Source: Rhodocollybia butyracea (lineage: Eukaryota; Basidiomycota; Agaricomycetes; Agaricales; Omphalotaceae). From it: 64,000 nucleotides of DNA. The stretch lies in NCBI GenBank assembly GCA_015501585.1, contig JADNRY010000085.1, positions 1 through 64,000 of the forward strand. Direction: 5' to 3'. Positions 33,658 through 44,998 of this stretch are shown here, one piece after another; the stretch's first letter is position 1, and the number at the start of each line of letters is the position of its first letter. Below the pieces are notes generated by a model that was not told where the DNA came from, made no database searches, and worked only from the letters and a program-made list of their open reading frames with translations. A program made the translations under genes and the position numbers.

Positions 33658-36009
33658 GGCAAAGTATTACTGGCCATCTAGCAGATCGTTTATTCTAATA
33701 TTGCCTGATCATGAAGGATATGGATCCCGTCCCTCCCCTACTGAGAACATGGAGCACATGGAACTACGTTACATATTGGGCATGGGACATTTTTCTTTCC
33801 CTGTTGCGCAACTTTCTAAACTACGCGGCCCTTCAGATATCAGACGCAGTTAATCTTCCTGTACGCGATGAAACGATCGAAACTCGAAGGGACTGAGTTT
33901 TCTCGTCTATGTAGACTTGGGAGTTGGCGTCTTCCATGTTGGCAATCGGTTTGAGCTGGTCAGGCTTTTATTTCGGGGTTCGAAACAGTCGGCTCAGTCT
34001 CTACTCGCAGGCGTCAAGCGCTCGCAGCTATCGCAGTCGGCCACACAATTATCGCAATGGTGATGGTCTTGAACGGGACTGTCGGCGCTCGCCTGCACGT
34101 CGTGTGTCTTCTTTAACTTCTCGAGTTTTAGTGTTTCTCATTACCATCCTAATAAAGGGCTTTCCTGTCCTGAATAGGTCAAGCTTCGGTTTTTGGTTGA
34201 GTTATTTCAGCGTAATTAGTCGCGTTGTTCTCGCTCTTTTCTGGTTTGGCATTCTGGTAACCTCGAATCATGCTGCCTTGCACTTCACTAACCGCGTCCT
34301 TTATAGACATTCAGTGGTTCTGAATGTATCGATCAAATGATTCAAGCTATTTGGCCCTCCGCCACTCGTATTCCTAATCGTCTTTCACTTAGTGCTGGAA
34401 TTACATCGAATGGGATGATGTGCTACTTTATCTTTTGGGTCATCCAATTTCCAATCATGTTGATCTCCCCTCAGAGAATTCGGTGGTTTTTGTGAGTGTA
34501 TATGCGCAATTGCTCATCCTCTTTCCTCATAATCCGTAGCCTAATCAAAGCAGTCATTGTTCCTATCGCTTGGATTGCGATTCTCATCTGGGCCATGGTC
34601 AAAGTCCCGCCCAGCATCTCACTTGATAACCAGCGCGCATCAGTCAGTGGTAGCGTGTTCGCTTGGGCTTGGTTGAGCTCAATGAATAGCGCATTGGGAA
34701 ATTACGCTACGTTGGCGGTCAATATTCCTGATTTTACGGTAGGTAGCATGAACAATTTTTCCATCTTGTGCTGATGTATTATGCAGCGGTACGCTAGAAA
34801 TGAACGAGCGTAGGGCTCCGCTATTGTGAATCGCTTTACAAGTGTTTATACTTATCTCGCGCAGGCAATACATACAAGCTATCTTGATTCCAACACTGTT
34901 CACCCTTACTGGCTTTGTAGGTAAGTGGTGATGGTAATTCCAAACCTGTCTAGTTGATTCAAACGATTATTTACTAGGTATCGCGGTTACTTCAGCTGGT
35001 AAAAAGAAAATGCTACTTTACTAATCCAATATCTCACACTATCCTGATAGGTAAAGTGCTGTACGGCGAAACCCTCTGGGATGTAAGTTGACTTGCGTTC
35101 ATGTTTAAACTTCTCGTCATGATCTTTTGTAGCCGACTACCCTCATTGCTCACTGGGATCGTGCCCCGAAATTCTTTGCGGCATTGTCGTTTCTCATCGC
35201 AACACTCGGCACGAATATCAGTGCAAATAGTTTGAGCGCAGCCAACGACATGATGGTCCTGTTCCCAAGATATATCAACATCCGGAGAGGCCAGATCCTT
35301 TGTGCAATTCTTGGAGGCTGGGCTTTGGCTCCATGGGAGATTCTTGCTAGCGCCCCTGGTTTCTTGAACTTTATGGGGGGATATACGATCTTTTTGGGAC
35401 CTTTCGCAGGAATGTAGGCCACCACAACTTTGCCGTTTGCAATTGGGCACTGACATGTATGTTAGAATGGTAGCAGATGTGAGATTCCATGCGTTACTTG
35501 GCCGAGTGTGTTAATCTTGCATGTAGTACTGGCTCGTACACAAGGGCAAAGTTGACGTGGCTGCCATGTATGATCCGAATGGTAGATATCGTTACTGGAA
35601 CGGAATTGTGAATAATTTTTTCTAGTCGATCGAGTAAATTCTAACTATATTTTTCAGAATTGGCGTACGGTGGTCGCACTTTTGTTCTCGGTGTCTCCCA
35701 GCTTTCCAGGTCTCATTAGCAGTATCAACTCTAGTATCAGAATTGGCGACTTGAATCATATCTTTGACATTGCTTGGCTGTATGGAGTACGTTTCTAGCG
35801 GGCATCATAAAATTGCAAAACTCTAATCGAATCTTCTATAGTTTTTTGTCGCCGGTTTTATTCACTGGTCATTGTCAAAGCTCTTCCCAGCGCACGAGAC
35901 TTTTATAGATACTGCAATTATCGACCTATATGAGCATGACCAGGATACAGACGCAAATTCTCATTCTCATAATCACTCTTCCGATGAAAAAGTAATTGGA
36001 GGAGGATGA
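33569..36009 (+). CDS. NCS1-family transporter (uracil/allantoin/nucleoside permease type)
   Basis: This is a plasma-membrane symporter of the nucleobase:cation family, related to fungal Fur4, Dal4 and Fui1. The start at 33569 gives MVASWMKPSAWALEPEES and then TSRWSNK. Exon 2 opens at 33717 with DMDPVPPLLRTWSTWNYVTYW, a join needing a GC-AG intron (33659-33716). Conserved blocks follow in order: TWELASSMLAIGLSW, RQALAAIAVGHTIIA, VMVLNGTVGARLHV, FPVLNRSSFGFWLSYFS, TFSGSECIDQMIQAIWPS, GMMCYFIFWVIQFPIM, LGTNISANSLSAANDM, FPRYINIRRGQILC, ADYWLVHKGKVDV and FFVAGFIHWSLSKLF. About 12 membrane segments are expected. The tail is His/Ser/Asp-rich (DANSHSHNHSSDEK), stop TGA at 36007. About ten introns. 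Substrate cannot be fixed from sequence; the LGTNISANS block fits the Fur-like group. Confidence 0.92.
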
Positions 36010-36872
36010 GGAGATAACCAGTAGCGGTCCCATTGTACACATTGCGTCTATGCGTGCGGCGGATGTGAGTTCGATCACTGGCTCACAAAGCCAGTTGTGT
36101 ACACGAGTAAAGCGTAGGCGCAGAACATCAGATCATTTCGTTTTGTACTAGAGCGGCATGGTAGTGGTAGTAGTAATATACTTGGCTCCGCCGTATGGCG
36201 GAGTCCCGCAAGGGAACAACCGGACTCTAATAAGGAGAGAGGAGAGTTCCTTTCCAGAGAAGATAGTAAGATATCAAATGCAAGCTTTCTGTCACAGTTA
36301 AAATGCGCTGTCGAGAGGGAAAAAACCATAGTCATCGGACGTACGAGGTGCCTGATATTCTGACGAAGGATTGGAAGTGGATCAATGCGGCCATATCTAT
36401 TTGAAGGAAGTGACTACTATGACCGTAAAAGCGACACTTCGGTGGCTCATCATAGCGCAAACGCTCCACACTTATATTCGGGGTGGGCAATAGAGTGATC
36501 GGAAAAGTACTATGTATATAGGTGAGTATGTTCCGAGTCAAACTCCGAAACTCGGTTGTGGAATATACTGCGACGGTGCTTGTCGGGGCCTCGTCTAAGA
36601 ATAGTTTCGAATGGTACAAGGCTTGAGCTTGAATGTTTATCAGTTTCTCTTGCGTTTTTGTGCCAGACCCCTGTACTGATAGCACTCCTATAAAAAGTAA
36701 TGGCAAAGCGTTGGACTCGGCTAATTGAATGATCACTGTGGTAACTGAACTTGACCTTGGCTTGATTCCCGGCGTCGCTTTACTTCCGTGTCTCATTTTC
36801 GATTTTTTCTGATTTAAAGCAGGCCTGCGTCAGCGTCTTTTATCAAGGCAGCTCTCCTGTCGTTTATATTAC
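36010..36872. other. Region between the permease and the ADAM gene
   Basis: The two flanking genes are both on the plus strand. The stretch carries two overlapping minus-strand open frames (36075-36335 and 36332-36796), listed separately, and the ADAM promoter and leader. Confidence 0.4.
36075..36796 (-). CDS. Two overlapping hypothetical open frames (154 and 86 codons)
   Basis: An ATG at 36796 opens 154 codons without interruption (MRHGSKATPGIKPRSSSVTT...ISGTSYVR), ending in a TGA at 36332-36334. A second ATG frame (MTMVFSLSTAHFNCDRK..., 86 codons) starts at 36335 in an overlapping ATGA arrangement. No domain is recognised. The first frame has a short hydrophobic stretch (ALPLLFIGVLSVQ). 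The region lies only 76 bp upstream of the divergent ADAM start. In a genome whose real genes are rich in introns, two long frames could be coding or chance; I rate them as weak candidates. Confidence 0.25.
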
Positions 36873-39800
36873 ATGCTATTTTTTAACAAATCTTATGCGC
36901 TGGTCGTTGTGTTCTTGCTTTCTGTTGTGGATCTTACATCTGGTAAGTCTGCTTAGTCTCTGAGTTCTTTTGATGCTCACAGTTATTGCTCAGCTTCCAG
37001 CAAGCGTGCTGGTCAAGTAAAGCGTCTGGATCATCCTTCGACCTTGTCCATCGAGATTCTACCACGGCACTACCAACATTCATCCTCTCTTGCATTAAGT
37101 TCATACGACAAACGACAGCTACTCGTGCCTCGCTCAAATACTCTACGTTACAGCGATTCATTTCGTTTGATATTTTCTGCATTTGACGATGTTTTCTACC
37201 TGCATCTACGTCCCAATGATCATCTCATTCATCACGCGGCAAAAATCACCTACCATTCCATCGATTCCGAAGGGCGCTCCTATGTCTCGCACACGCAACC
37301 TCTGCTTCGGGAGAGCGTCAAGGCTTACTGGGGAGAAGTAATTCATGGGGATCATTCGGCGGCTAGACTTAGAGAGGATGCTGCTGGTGTTGTTCCTCGT
37401 CCTTCGTTCTCGCCCTCCGAGCTGGGCTGGGCACGGATCATGGTACACCACCAAGGAGATGTAGATCAAGGCATTGCCCCAGTCTTTGAAGGAGCCTTTT
37501 CTTACAAAGGTGTCGTTCACCATATCATGACCAAAGATAATTATCTTCGCAACAAACAGCATCATGATGCCGAAATTACTATGGATAATGTGGCCGATTC
37601 AAATCTCGTCGTTTGGCGTGACTCCGATGTTGTACCCGATGACCATTCACCTGCTGCCATTTGCGGTCACGACAACCTTCCGTTCAATACTGACCCGGCG
37701 CTGAACCCTGTGTTACAGACTCCACAGTCGACCTCACTCGGTACTCTAGGAAACTTTTCCATGTTTCGACGAGATGATGTAGCAGGTAGTGGATCTACTT
37801 CCACGTATATTGTTTATACTATGCGGTGGCAGTATGGTTTCTAACCTATTTTTCATACAGTTTCGAGTCAAACATCGGTAACAGCGCTGGTTGCCCGACA
37901 ACCGCCAAACTGGTATGCTATTCACACTCTTTTTAGGATTAATTTTTACACAATATCAGCTCTATATGGGTGTAGCCGCAGATTGTCAATATGTTCAAAA
38001 CTACGGTGGCGTTCAGAACGCGACCACTCAAATTCTTATGAACTGGAACTCGGCCAGCTCGCTGTACAAGGTCTGTCGGCTTTTATAAACAACAAGTGCG
38101 TTCACCGAACGAAATCATAGAGCACATTTAATGTCAGTCTTGGAATTGTCGAAATTCAAGTTCAGAACGAAACGTACGTCTTCGTAGGTCATGCTAGCTA
38201 TAATCTAATTGTTTTTTAGATGCCCCACTACCGCTGATCCCGCTACCCCTTGGAATGTTGACTGCACCAACGTCGACTTGACGAACCGGCTTTCCCTCTT
38301 CTCTGAGTGGCGAGGACAAAGATCAAACGACGGTATCGGGTTGTGGCACCTAATGTGCGTTCTACAATGCTCTTTCTATTCCGTGGCGCTTCATCGGATT
38401 GTAGGAGCGGTTGCCCTACTGGAACCGAGGTTGGTATAGCCTGGCTTGGCACTCTGTACGTACGCCTCTCTCCGCAATATTCGGTCCCGTTTCGAAATTT
38501 AAGCATATCCGTAGATGTCAAACATCTGCTTCTGGAAGTACTGGTTCAGTTTCCTCCGGGACCGGTGTATCCACGAATGGCATGACTGAGTGGCAGGTTG
38601 TCTCGCATGAGGTTTGTTTTCATCTAGTTCACTGTAGACAAACGCTGACAATTCAACAGATTGGACACAATTTCGGTGCCATCGTGAGTAACCCGCTCTC
38701 TTATCCACCCGGTGACTGATTTATATATTCAGCACGACTGCACTGATGGATGCAACTCATCTACGGTCTGCTGTCCTTTGAGCTCATCCTCCTGCGACGC
38801 CAGTTCGCGGTTTATCATGAATCCAACATCGGGGGTTGGTTGTTTTTCGACTTCTCCCTGATACGAAAGTGTTTACAGATATTCTAGTCCGCCGAGAAGA
38901 CCTTTAGTCCGTGCACTCTTGGTAACATCTGTCAGTCGAGCGTATCATCGCACATTATCCTTGTACTCAACAAGCTATAGGCTCTCTTATGAGTGGTTCC
39001 AGCTCTAGCGGCGCGACCAATGCATCATGTATGATTGATGCGTCCGCAAACGATCGTGCGATCTTTTCCTTGCAAATGTGTGGCAATGGCATCGTAGAAC
39101 AGGGTGAAGAATGTACTTTCTTTTCTTTCTTGGTCGTGTTCAGTCACTCATCTCACATTTATAGGTGATCCTGGCAATGGTATAACTTCACCCTGTTGCG
39201 ATTCGTCTACTTGTAAATTCACAAGCGGTGCACAATGTGATCCTTCTTCAAGTCCTTGCTGCACTTCTCAGGTAGATTATAATATCTGGAACAGAACGGC
39301 TGACTTACGCCTCCCACAGTGCAGTTTTGCCCCTTCCAGTCAAGTTTGCAGACCTTCAAAAAACGTAACTTGTGATCCCGCCGAGCACTGTACGGGTACT
39401 TCGTCTGCTTGTCCCGCAGACGTTGTTGTACCTAATGGCAAGTCTTGCGGGTCTAATGGACTAGCGTGTGCATCTGGCCAATGTACTTCTGTGGCCCTAC
39501 AATGTCAAACCGTCGGCGCCAGTATGGGGTTAACTACTGGCTGCCCAAGTCATCAGAATACATGTCAGATCTCCTGCCAGGACCCTACTAATTCTGGCCA
39601 GTGTATCCAGCTCGGGTCGACACTGATTGACGGATCACCCTGTGGTATGTAAAAATTTTATATCGTGATTTCTCCACCTCACTCTCAACAAGGTTATGGC
39701 GGTACTTGCTCGTCAGGGAACTGTCAGGCAGGCAGTGTACTCGCTATTCTGAAGGCGTGGTACAGCGCCAATCTTCAGATAGCGATCCCGGTAACGGTTG

Positions 39801-40203
39801 TTGGTGGAATAATAATACTCTTGATTCTATTCTATTCTATCAGAGGTGAGCGAAGGAGTATTGATTATCTTATCTCGATATCGGTATTCACGAAATCGTC
39901 CATTTAGCCTGTGTACGTTGTTGTGTCCGACGAAAAACGGGTAAAGGAATGACCCCAGCAGAGTCAGTGCGTCATCAAAGGCTCATCAGTAATGACCTGT
40001 GAGTAGTGTAGTGGCTTTGCTGACATCCATATTATTTTTAACAACTTTATGATAGCGCTCCACCACCAGTTGCTCCGGTGCGAAGGCCACCACCGATTGA
40101 TAGAACTAATGCCTGGAGGCCCATGGGGACTGACGCTCCAGCTGGCAGTGGAAGGCGTTCAACGTGGGTGGATGAATCACAGTTCAATGGACCTCGACCA
40201 TAA
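36873..40203 (+). CDS. ADAM-type membrane-anchored zinc metalloprotease with disintegrin domain
   Basis: Fungal ADAM proteins are type I membrane metalloproteases of the reprolysin (M12B) family. The start at 36873 encodes a signal peptide (MLFFNKSYALVVVFLLSVVD). A prodomain of about 300 residues follows. The catalytic domain contains the zinc motif HEIGHNFGAIHD near 38605-38740; two introns fall inside it, after HE and after GAI. The disintegrin-like, Cys-rich domain spans GNGIVEQGEECDPGNGITSP to SPCGYGGTCSSGNC. One membrane segment (IAIPVTVVGGIIILLILFYS) is followed by a short cytoplasmic tail, first Cys/Arg-rich (CVRCCVRRKTGKG), then proline-rich (APPPVAPVRRPPPIDRT). The stop is at 40201-40203. 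About 11 introns, all with readable GT...AG ends. The zinc ligands and general base are intact, so it should be active. Confidence 0.92.
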
Positions 40204-41919
40204 TCAGAGATAATAATTTAGCTTTGGTAGATAGATCAGCTTCAATATTTGTACACCACTATTTCGAATGGATTTTGTCGGATTTATTGCTTGAACTTTT
40301 GCATGTAGTGATTCTCATGTATCAATGAAGTCCAGTTGTGCATCTAAAAGGGAATAGCAGAATTATCGATAACCGTAGCTCAGACGATCGAGATGACGGT
40401 TTAGTTTAGTATACTTGTGACACTGTCGGAGTATAGTTGGCTCGTGGGGTACCGAGGAAGGTAAAACTTGCGGTGGCTCGTCACGATCGAAAGGATCATT
40501 CAAATCTTCGATTCCATATGTTGATAGAAGGGAAATAGAAGACTTAGAGAGAGCATTTTCCCTTGGCAGGCCTTGTATCTTCGGTAGAGGAAAAGAGACC
40601 CAGGTCAATGGATAGAGCGAATGCAATTGCAATTGACCCCATAACAATGCCAGTCAGTTTTTCTCCGTAAAGTTTTTTTTTAGATGTCTTTCTATTAGCG
40701 AACCTCAGCTACCTGATAGAGTACGAGAATTGCGTTTCGCTGGTATACCGGGATCACAAAGAGCGAATAAGCCAGAGCCGAGTAGATATTGCTTGCCATT
40801 TCCTCGATGACGCCTTGAAGTTTGAATATTAATAGCAATGGCTGACAGACGTGGTCTGGTCGACCGGGAAAAAAAGAGAGCCAAATGTAAATGTTAGGCT
40901 CATGTGTATCACACGGGATAGCCCACTTAATGGTAGAGGTGTATATAAGCGAGGAAAGCAATAGTTAGGGGCGTCAGATAGGAAACCCAAAAACCTTCAA
41001 TTCACGCCAATACAATACACCTAGAGGAGAGGCTACAACAGATTTGAATGGATCTAGTGCGGTAATAAGCTGCCCAGTCTGGTCTTGCTCTGGTCACATT
41101 ACCGCCATTCAATGAGTCTATAATAACCCGAAATCGAATCAAAGTTCGAAGTGCGCAGGCAACATGAGAGAGAACCCAGGAATTGGCGATGCGGAGTACC
41201 CTACCATTTGATCCAGAGCCCTAAAGAGGATTGAGTATCGTATTGTAAGATCTATGTTCTCTCGGGTTCTGACTAAACTGGTCACTAAAGTACTGAAGAC
41301 TGAAGACTGATGTGGAAAAATCCCCACTACGAGTTAAACATATGATTGATCTCCGCTAGAGGAATTCCTGATCATGATGTATGGCGTAGGAAGGAGGGAA
41401 GAAGAACGTCCCTGAAAAAGAAACAGTCAGGACCCACACCTACACGCGACAAGCAAAGAAACTTTGAACATGCGCACAACATACTAACAAGATTGGTTAA
41501 AGTATAATATGATATACCTTTCGTTTATAGTTCGAAGACATCAGTATTATTGTCTACAGAAAAAGGGTTCGACGGGCTCTTGGCTTCGAGTACTAGTGGC
41601 GACGTTTAATTAGATATGGATAGACACCGATTTGGATACGGTCATGCTGGCCGATTCGACCGCCACTGAAATTTGTTCCTAGCAATGTCATAGTCAGGAA
41701 CTTGCTTGCATGTAATTAGGACTCTATCCGCAGGCACTTACCCTCAAACTTGGTCACCCTCTTCGACTACAATAATATTCGACGCGATTTGCTAACACTA
41801 ATATTTTGAATTGAACAAACGGCCCGCCGGACCGATGGGAGGCAAGTCATGTGACCTGCCTCTCCGTACTGGCGAAGATAATTTCCAACTTCTTCGACCA
41901 ACCTAGTCTCAGAGCTCTC
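40204..41919. other. Intergenic region between ADAM and TAF4
   Basis: 40204-40360 is the ADAM 3' side. 40363-40961 holds minus-strand membrane-protein-like fragments (separate entry). 40990-41850 shows no gene; open frames there have no recognisable features. The last stretch to 41919 is the TAF4 leader. Confidence 0.4.
40363..40961 (-). pseudogene. Possible decayed membrane protein, resembling basidiomycete multi-TM (DUF6533-like) proteins
   Basis: The minus frame at 40695-40961 contains QPLLLIFKLQGVIEEMASNI followed by a hydrophobic stretch (YSALAYSLFVIPVYQRNAIL) and ends VLYQVAEVR. That pattern reminds me of the third membrane segment of the large basidiomycete DUF6533 group. Further on, another frame has GEKLTGIVMGSIAIAFALSI, a second membrane-like stretch, and a third frame holds SISLLSTYGIEDLNDPFDRD. 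I could not find splice sites joining these in one frame, and the usual N-terminal part is absent. It is best treated as a broken remnant; the family match is a guess from pattern only. Confidence 0.3.
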
Positions 41920-43454
41920 ATGGAGTTCACTATCAAAATGAACCAAACCACTCCTGCACCAACTTCAGCTTCATCGACGCCGACACCAGTGCCAGGAACG
42001 CCTCAACCGCAGCAGCTTCCAGCAGGATATAACTGGTCTAGTGCGTGTTGTTCACTTTTGTAACTTTTTTCCTCGCCGACGCGTCTTGTCTTAGATATGG
42101 CTATTGATCCAGCTCTACAAGCTCAATCCGTTTCAACTCCAACAGCATCTGGAACTCCAGTGCCGATGACTTCAGCGACGCCCTATCAACAATATTCTTA
42201 TGGGAATTATTACCAGTCACAATATGGGCAATATGCAGCTACAACGTACGCGCCATCGGCTACCCCTGCCCCAGTTACAGCTGCAGCTACAGCCAGTGCA
42301 GCAGGAGTAAGCCAAGGAGCAATGGATACTTCGGATATTAATACGCTCAGAGATGCATTGGGAAGTACAGGCGTTGATCTGAGGGTTAGTATCACCTTTT
42401 TTCTTTCTTTCATTCTATTAAATATCTCTTTTCTGGCTAGGCCGAAGAAGAATCGCTTCAACGAACATCTGACACCCACCTCTCATTTCGTTCTTACGAT
42501 GACCGAACACGAAAACAACCTCCGAAACCCTCATTTGACACGGCATACCTCTCTTCCACCGTCTCACGAATAACTTCTACCCATGCTCTTCCATCACCAC
42601 ATCCATCTCCCGACACAGTCAATTATCTTGCACTAGCTTTACGCGCTAGACTACAAGACTTGATCACAGGGATGATCACAGCAGCTAAACATCGTACAGA
42701 CACCCAATTCGACAGACCGCCTTCAATGTACGAAGATACTATAACTGGCGGAGAATACAACGACGAACACACCAAAACCCCGATGTGGAGTCTTCTCCTC
42801 CGTTCCGATGTTGCAAAACAACTCAAAGTCCTCGAACGAATTGAGCGAGATGAGGAACTCAAAATCCGTCGGGAACGTAAAGAACGTACCGATATGGCTG
42901 CAGCTCATGCAGCTGCTCTCGCTGCGCAATCGTCTCTCAACAACCCCTCTTCGGACGGTGGATTTGACGACGACGATTCGTTCGCTAGTGGCGGAACTAA
43001 GAAGAAACGGAAAAAGGATGGACCTGGGGTCACGGCGAAGAATATGAGTGCGGATGTACAGAAGAAGATGAGTAACGCTGCTGCGAGTCATGCAGCTGGG
43101 CTTACTGGTTTGACTGGGAGATATTCGTGGATGACTGCTGCTGCTGCGAGTACACCTGTGAAGAAAGCTGGTACTCCGGCTCCGGCGACGCCAACACCAA
43201 CATTTGGTGCTACTACGTCTGGTGCTACAGGTACTTCAACTACGACCCCTGGTAGTGCTTCGAATGCAACTTCATCGTGGGCCCGTCCGTATGTTTCATC
43301 AAAGAAACCCGAGACAGTGGGGAGTAGCGAGTCGAGTACGCCACCGATACAGGAAGATACGAGGACTGCGATTACAATGAGAGATGCGATGTTTGTAATT
43401 CAGAAGGAGAGAGGACATGGAGGAGGACGAGGGGCTGCGTTGGGTTGGACTTGA
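41920..43454 (+). CDS. TAF4: TAF4, TFIID subunit
   Basis: TAF4 is a core subunit of the general transcription factor TFIID. The first in-frame ATG is at 41920 (MEFTIKMNQTTPAPTSAS). Exon 1 ends at 42040 and exon 2 starts at 42095 (NMAIDPALQAQ). A Ser/Thr/Pro/Ala/Gln/Tyr-rich N-terminal region follows. The TAF4 domain begins at DINTLRDALGSTGVDLR, is interrupted by an intron at about 42385-42441, and goes on with AEEESLQRTSDTHLSF, VNYLALALRARLQDLITGM, PMWSLLLRSDVAKQLKVLER and DEELKIRRERKER. The C-terminal part has SADVQKKMSNAAASHAAG and ITMRDAMFVIQKERGHGGG, both typical of the family, stop at 43452. Three exons, about 470 residues. The length is normal for fungal TAF4. Confidence 0.9.
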
Positions 43455-44998
43455 TAGATAGCAAACTCGTAATCAATTGTATTCTAAAGTAATGTGTGCT
43501 CTCATCCGGAAATCCTTCACTATTCGTTTCGTAGCTCTAGCTACATAAATGGGTTGTGTCGCCACGACGTAAAACACGCAAAAGGACCACCCTTCCAAAA
43601 CTTCCCTTTATGTAAGCGAACTAAATTGTCTTGTCGAATATCTCCAGGATATATGGTGATAAGGTAAGTTCCATTTTGAACAGATTGGATTGAGGTATGT
43701 AAAGGGACAAGGCAATAAACATAGATAATGATCTGGTCATTATAGTGATTTTTATTCCTCGTAAATATCAATGAAATAAATGAAAGTTTTTGTCTGTGGA
43801 ATTGGCGCTGGTTTGCAGCGGGTGTCAGCGTCAGCGTGAGGCGATGCTGGAGACCAAGGAACCAATTCCAGTACACAAGGTAAATTGGGACGAGTAAGGA
43901 AACAATTTGGAGGAGACCCAAACATACCAAGCGTAAGCAATGAGTAGGGAAGAAGGTGGGTGGGCCTGAATTTCCACGAGGCGAGGTACGAACGAGGTAG
44001 GATTGCAAGTTGCGACTCTTGAGATGAACGCAACAAACAAAAGAGATAAAGACACGTGTCCGTGAACTTGATTAGATTAATCGGAGATGTACTCGAAGTG
44101 ATAACTGTTACATTTTACTTTCTCTTACCTTATCTTACACTTAGGCTAGCCCTTCGCAAACGAATGTAGCTTCAGCTGGCAATTTTCCAACGTGGGCGCT
44201 AGACTAAGACTTCCGTTAGCATCCGGTCAGTCCTTTTGCGAAAAGAACTCTTTGACACAGGTCGCAATTAAGATCTGTGCTCAGCGCAGATCATCTTCAG
44301 CTCAGTGGAAGTGAATTACCTTTGTTGGTCTAAACTCACAAAAAGAGGGACTACCCTATAGCAGCTGTGCCAGTTGTAATGACATTGCTGATCAGGATAT
44401 AATGTAGATTGATGCGGGGATCCAGGAACAGGGAAAGGCAACTCGATAGATACCATTTTAGTGACAGCCACTATCCAACAAGCGGTAAGTATGATCAATG
44501 TTTCCAGTGCAAGAACTGCAGCCCACACGAGCAGTCACCAAACCTAAAAGAAGTTTAGGAACAGCAACTGAGGCCACAGCAGTTGAACAAATTAACAAAG
44601 ATGGGGATCAATGATTTAACTCGAGTTGGGCTGTAGGTTGCTGTAGGTTCAGGTTCGTGTTTATGAAGGACACCACTCATAGTACGTTTAATGTCGGACA
44701 TTCGATTAAAGCCTTTGAATACTCTCTTGACCGATGTATCAGGAACTGCTCACAAAACAAGATACCGTGATAGCCGTTGACGCTGTCGTTGGGCTGGAAA
44801 ACTCTGAAAAGTCAGGGGATATACAGACCGCCAATTTCGCGTCCGAGCAGATCGAAGTTGACTGAAATTTCAAGTATCCAGAGGTGAAATTCGAGAGTTC
44901 AAGCAGCGATACTGATCGGAAGTCCCGAGGGGACTGCCTCTCGCTATTCGTGGTATTCACATAATTCATCAAATAGTTGTATTCGGAAGGAGAGATCG
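43455..44998. other. Convergent intergenic region between TAF4 and ClpP
   Basis: No gene is proven. Overlapping minus-strand open frames at 43541-44055 have no recognisable feature. At 44316-44528 the minus strand has a single membrane-like stretch (VWAAVLALETLIILTACWIV) preceded by a splice-acceptor-like TTCTTTTAG and followed by GTATCT. It could be one exon of an unrecognised or broken membrane protein. Confidence 0.35.

Noticed and set aside
43541..44055. Overlapping minus-strand frames downstream of TAF4
   Set aside because: Three frames overlap with similar lengths, none has a domain or splice context, and the region is a convergent 3' zone.
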